Assembly: GCA_002471195.1 (NCBI GenBank)
Contig: DKPN01000041.1
Coordinates: 1,842 to 16,958 of the forward strand
Source: Bacteroides sp. UBA7333
GTDB lineage: Bacteria > Bacteroidota > Bacteroidia > Bacteroidales > Bacteroidaceae
DNA: 15,117 nt
Reading direction: 5' to 3'
The notes beneath the pieces are model-generated. The model was not told the origin of the DNA. It did not search any database and saw only the letters and a program-made list of their open reading frames with translations. Below, in pieces: positions 15,101 to 15,117 of the stretch. The translations under genes and the position numbers were made by a program. Within the stretch, counting starts at the first letter, position 1. The number at the start of each line of letters is the position of its first letter.

Positions 15101-15108
15101 TAATTTTG
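15101..15108 (+). promoter_or_regulatory. Weak candidate -7 promoter element
   Basis: TAATTTTG matches the Bacteroidota TAnnTTTG consensus and would read out of the window to the right. There is no good TTTG at the -33 distance. The palindrome ACACGTGT (15094-15101) overlaps its first base and could be an operator. The match is short enough to occur by chance in AT-rich DNA. Confidence 0.25.
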
Positions 15109-15117
15109 CTTGTTTAT

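Larger units (their letters stand above)
14547..15117. other. Intergenic region without a supportable gene
   Basis: No frame on either strand stays open for a credible gene. The stretch holds the inverted-repeat element at 14694-14789, a smaller hairpin (TATCA at 14663-14667 with TGATA at 14675-14679), the paired hairpins at 14932-14974, and a very AT-rich tail from about 14998 with two TTAGTTCT copies (15023-15030, 15038-15045). Short open pieces around 14800-14920 are broken by stops in every frame and match nothing I recognise. The next gene must start beyond the window. Confidence 0.6.

Overview
The window looks like a chromosomal segment from an AT-rich member of the Bacteroidota, probably Bacteroidales. 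Four things point there. Start codons are preceded by A-rich sequence with no Shine-Dalgarno motif. Candidate promoter elements fit the Bacteroidota -7 consensus TAnnTTTG. The envelope proteins carry signal peptides or a lipobox. A one-chain CcsBA cytochrome c maturation protein of the kind common in Bacteroidota is present. All recognisable genes lie on the + strand. Genus cannot be fixed from the sequence alone.

Layout. (1) 1-713: the 3' part of an AraC-family regulator gene whose start lies outside the window, closed by a strong hairpin terminator (about 760-818). (2) 714-969: a regulatory gap with two perfect 20-bp direct repeats plus a third degenerate copy in 22-bp phase, then a candidate -7 element. 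(3) 970-12017: eight-gene spacing with gaps of only 9-46 bp, so very probably one operon of nine genes. In order they are: a beta-propeller/diheme cytochrome c (MauG/CcP-like); a chorismatase-like (FkbO/Hyg5/XanB2) protein; a lipoprotein cupin like D-lyxose isomerase; a small VOC (glyoxalase-fold) protein; DhaK; DhaL; an LsrF-type class I aldolase/thiolase; an exported beta-propeller protein; and a 1193-residue exported fusion of a propeller, an HzsA-like region with two CXXCH haem sites and a C-terminal FGE/sulfatase-modifying-factor-like domain. (4) 12025-12066: a near-perfect palindromic terminator. (5) 12078-14462: ccsBA, the System II haem lyase needed to mature the c-type cytochromes encoded upstream. 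(6) 14463-15117: 655 bp with a terminator and several inverted repeats but no gene that I can support.

How the genes may work together. The operon joins a periplasmic redox part (two c-type haem proteins, an extra propeller, and the haem-attachment machine just downstream) to a cytoplasmic carbon part (DhaK-DhaL kinase, LsrF-type aldolase, probably the VOC protein). A cupin that appears to be exported could link the two. My inference is that a small sugar or polyol derivative is oxidised or isomerised at the cell envelope, imported, phosphorylated by DhaKL and cleaved by the LsrF homologue, with the AraC-type protein sensing the compound. The kinase-isomerase-thiolase logic resembles lsrK-lsrG-lsrF of autoinducer-2 catabolism but is built from different families. 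No transporter and no DhaM is present in the window, and the substrate is unknown. I know of no described pathway with this gene set; that cannot be confirmed here without a search.
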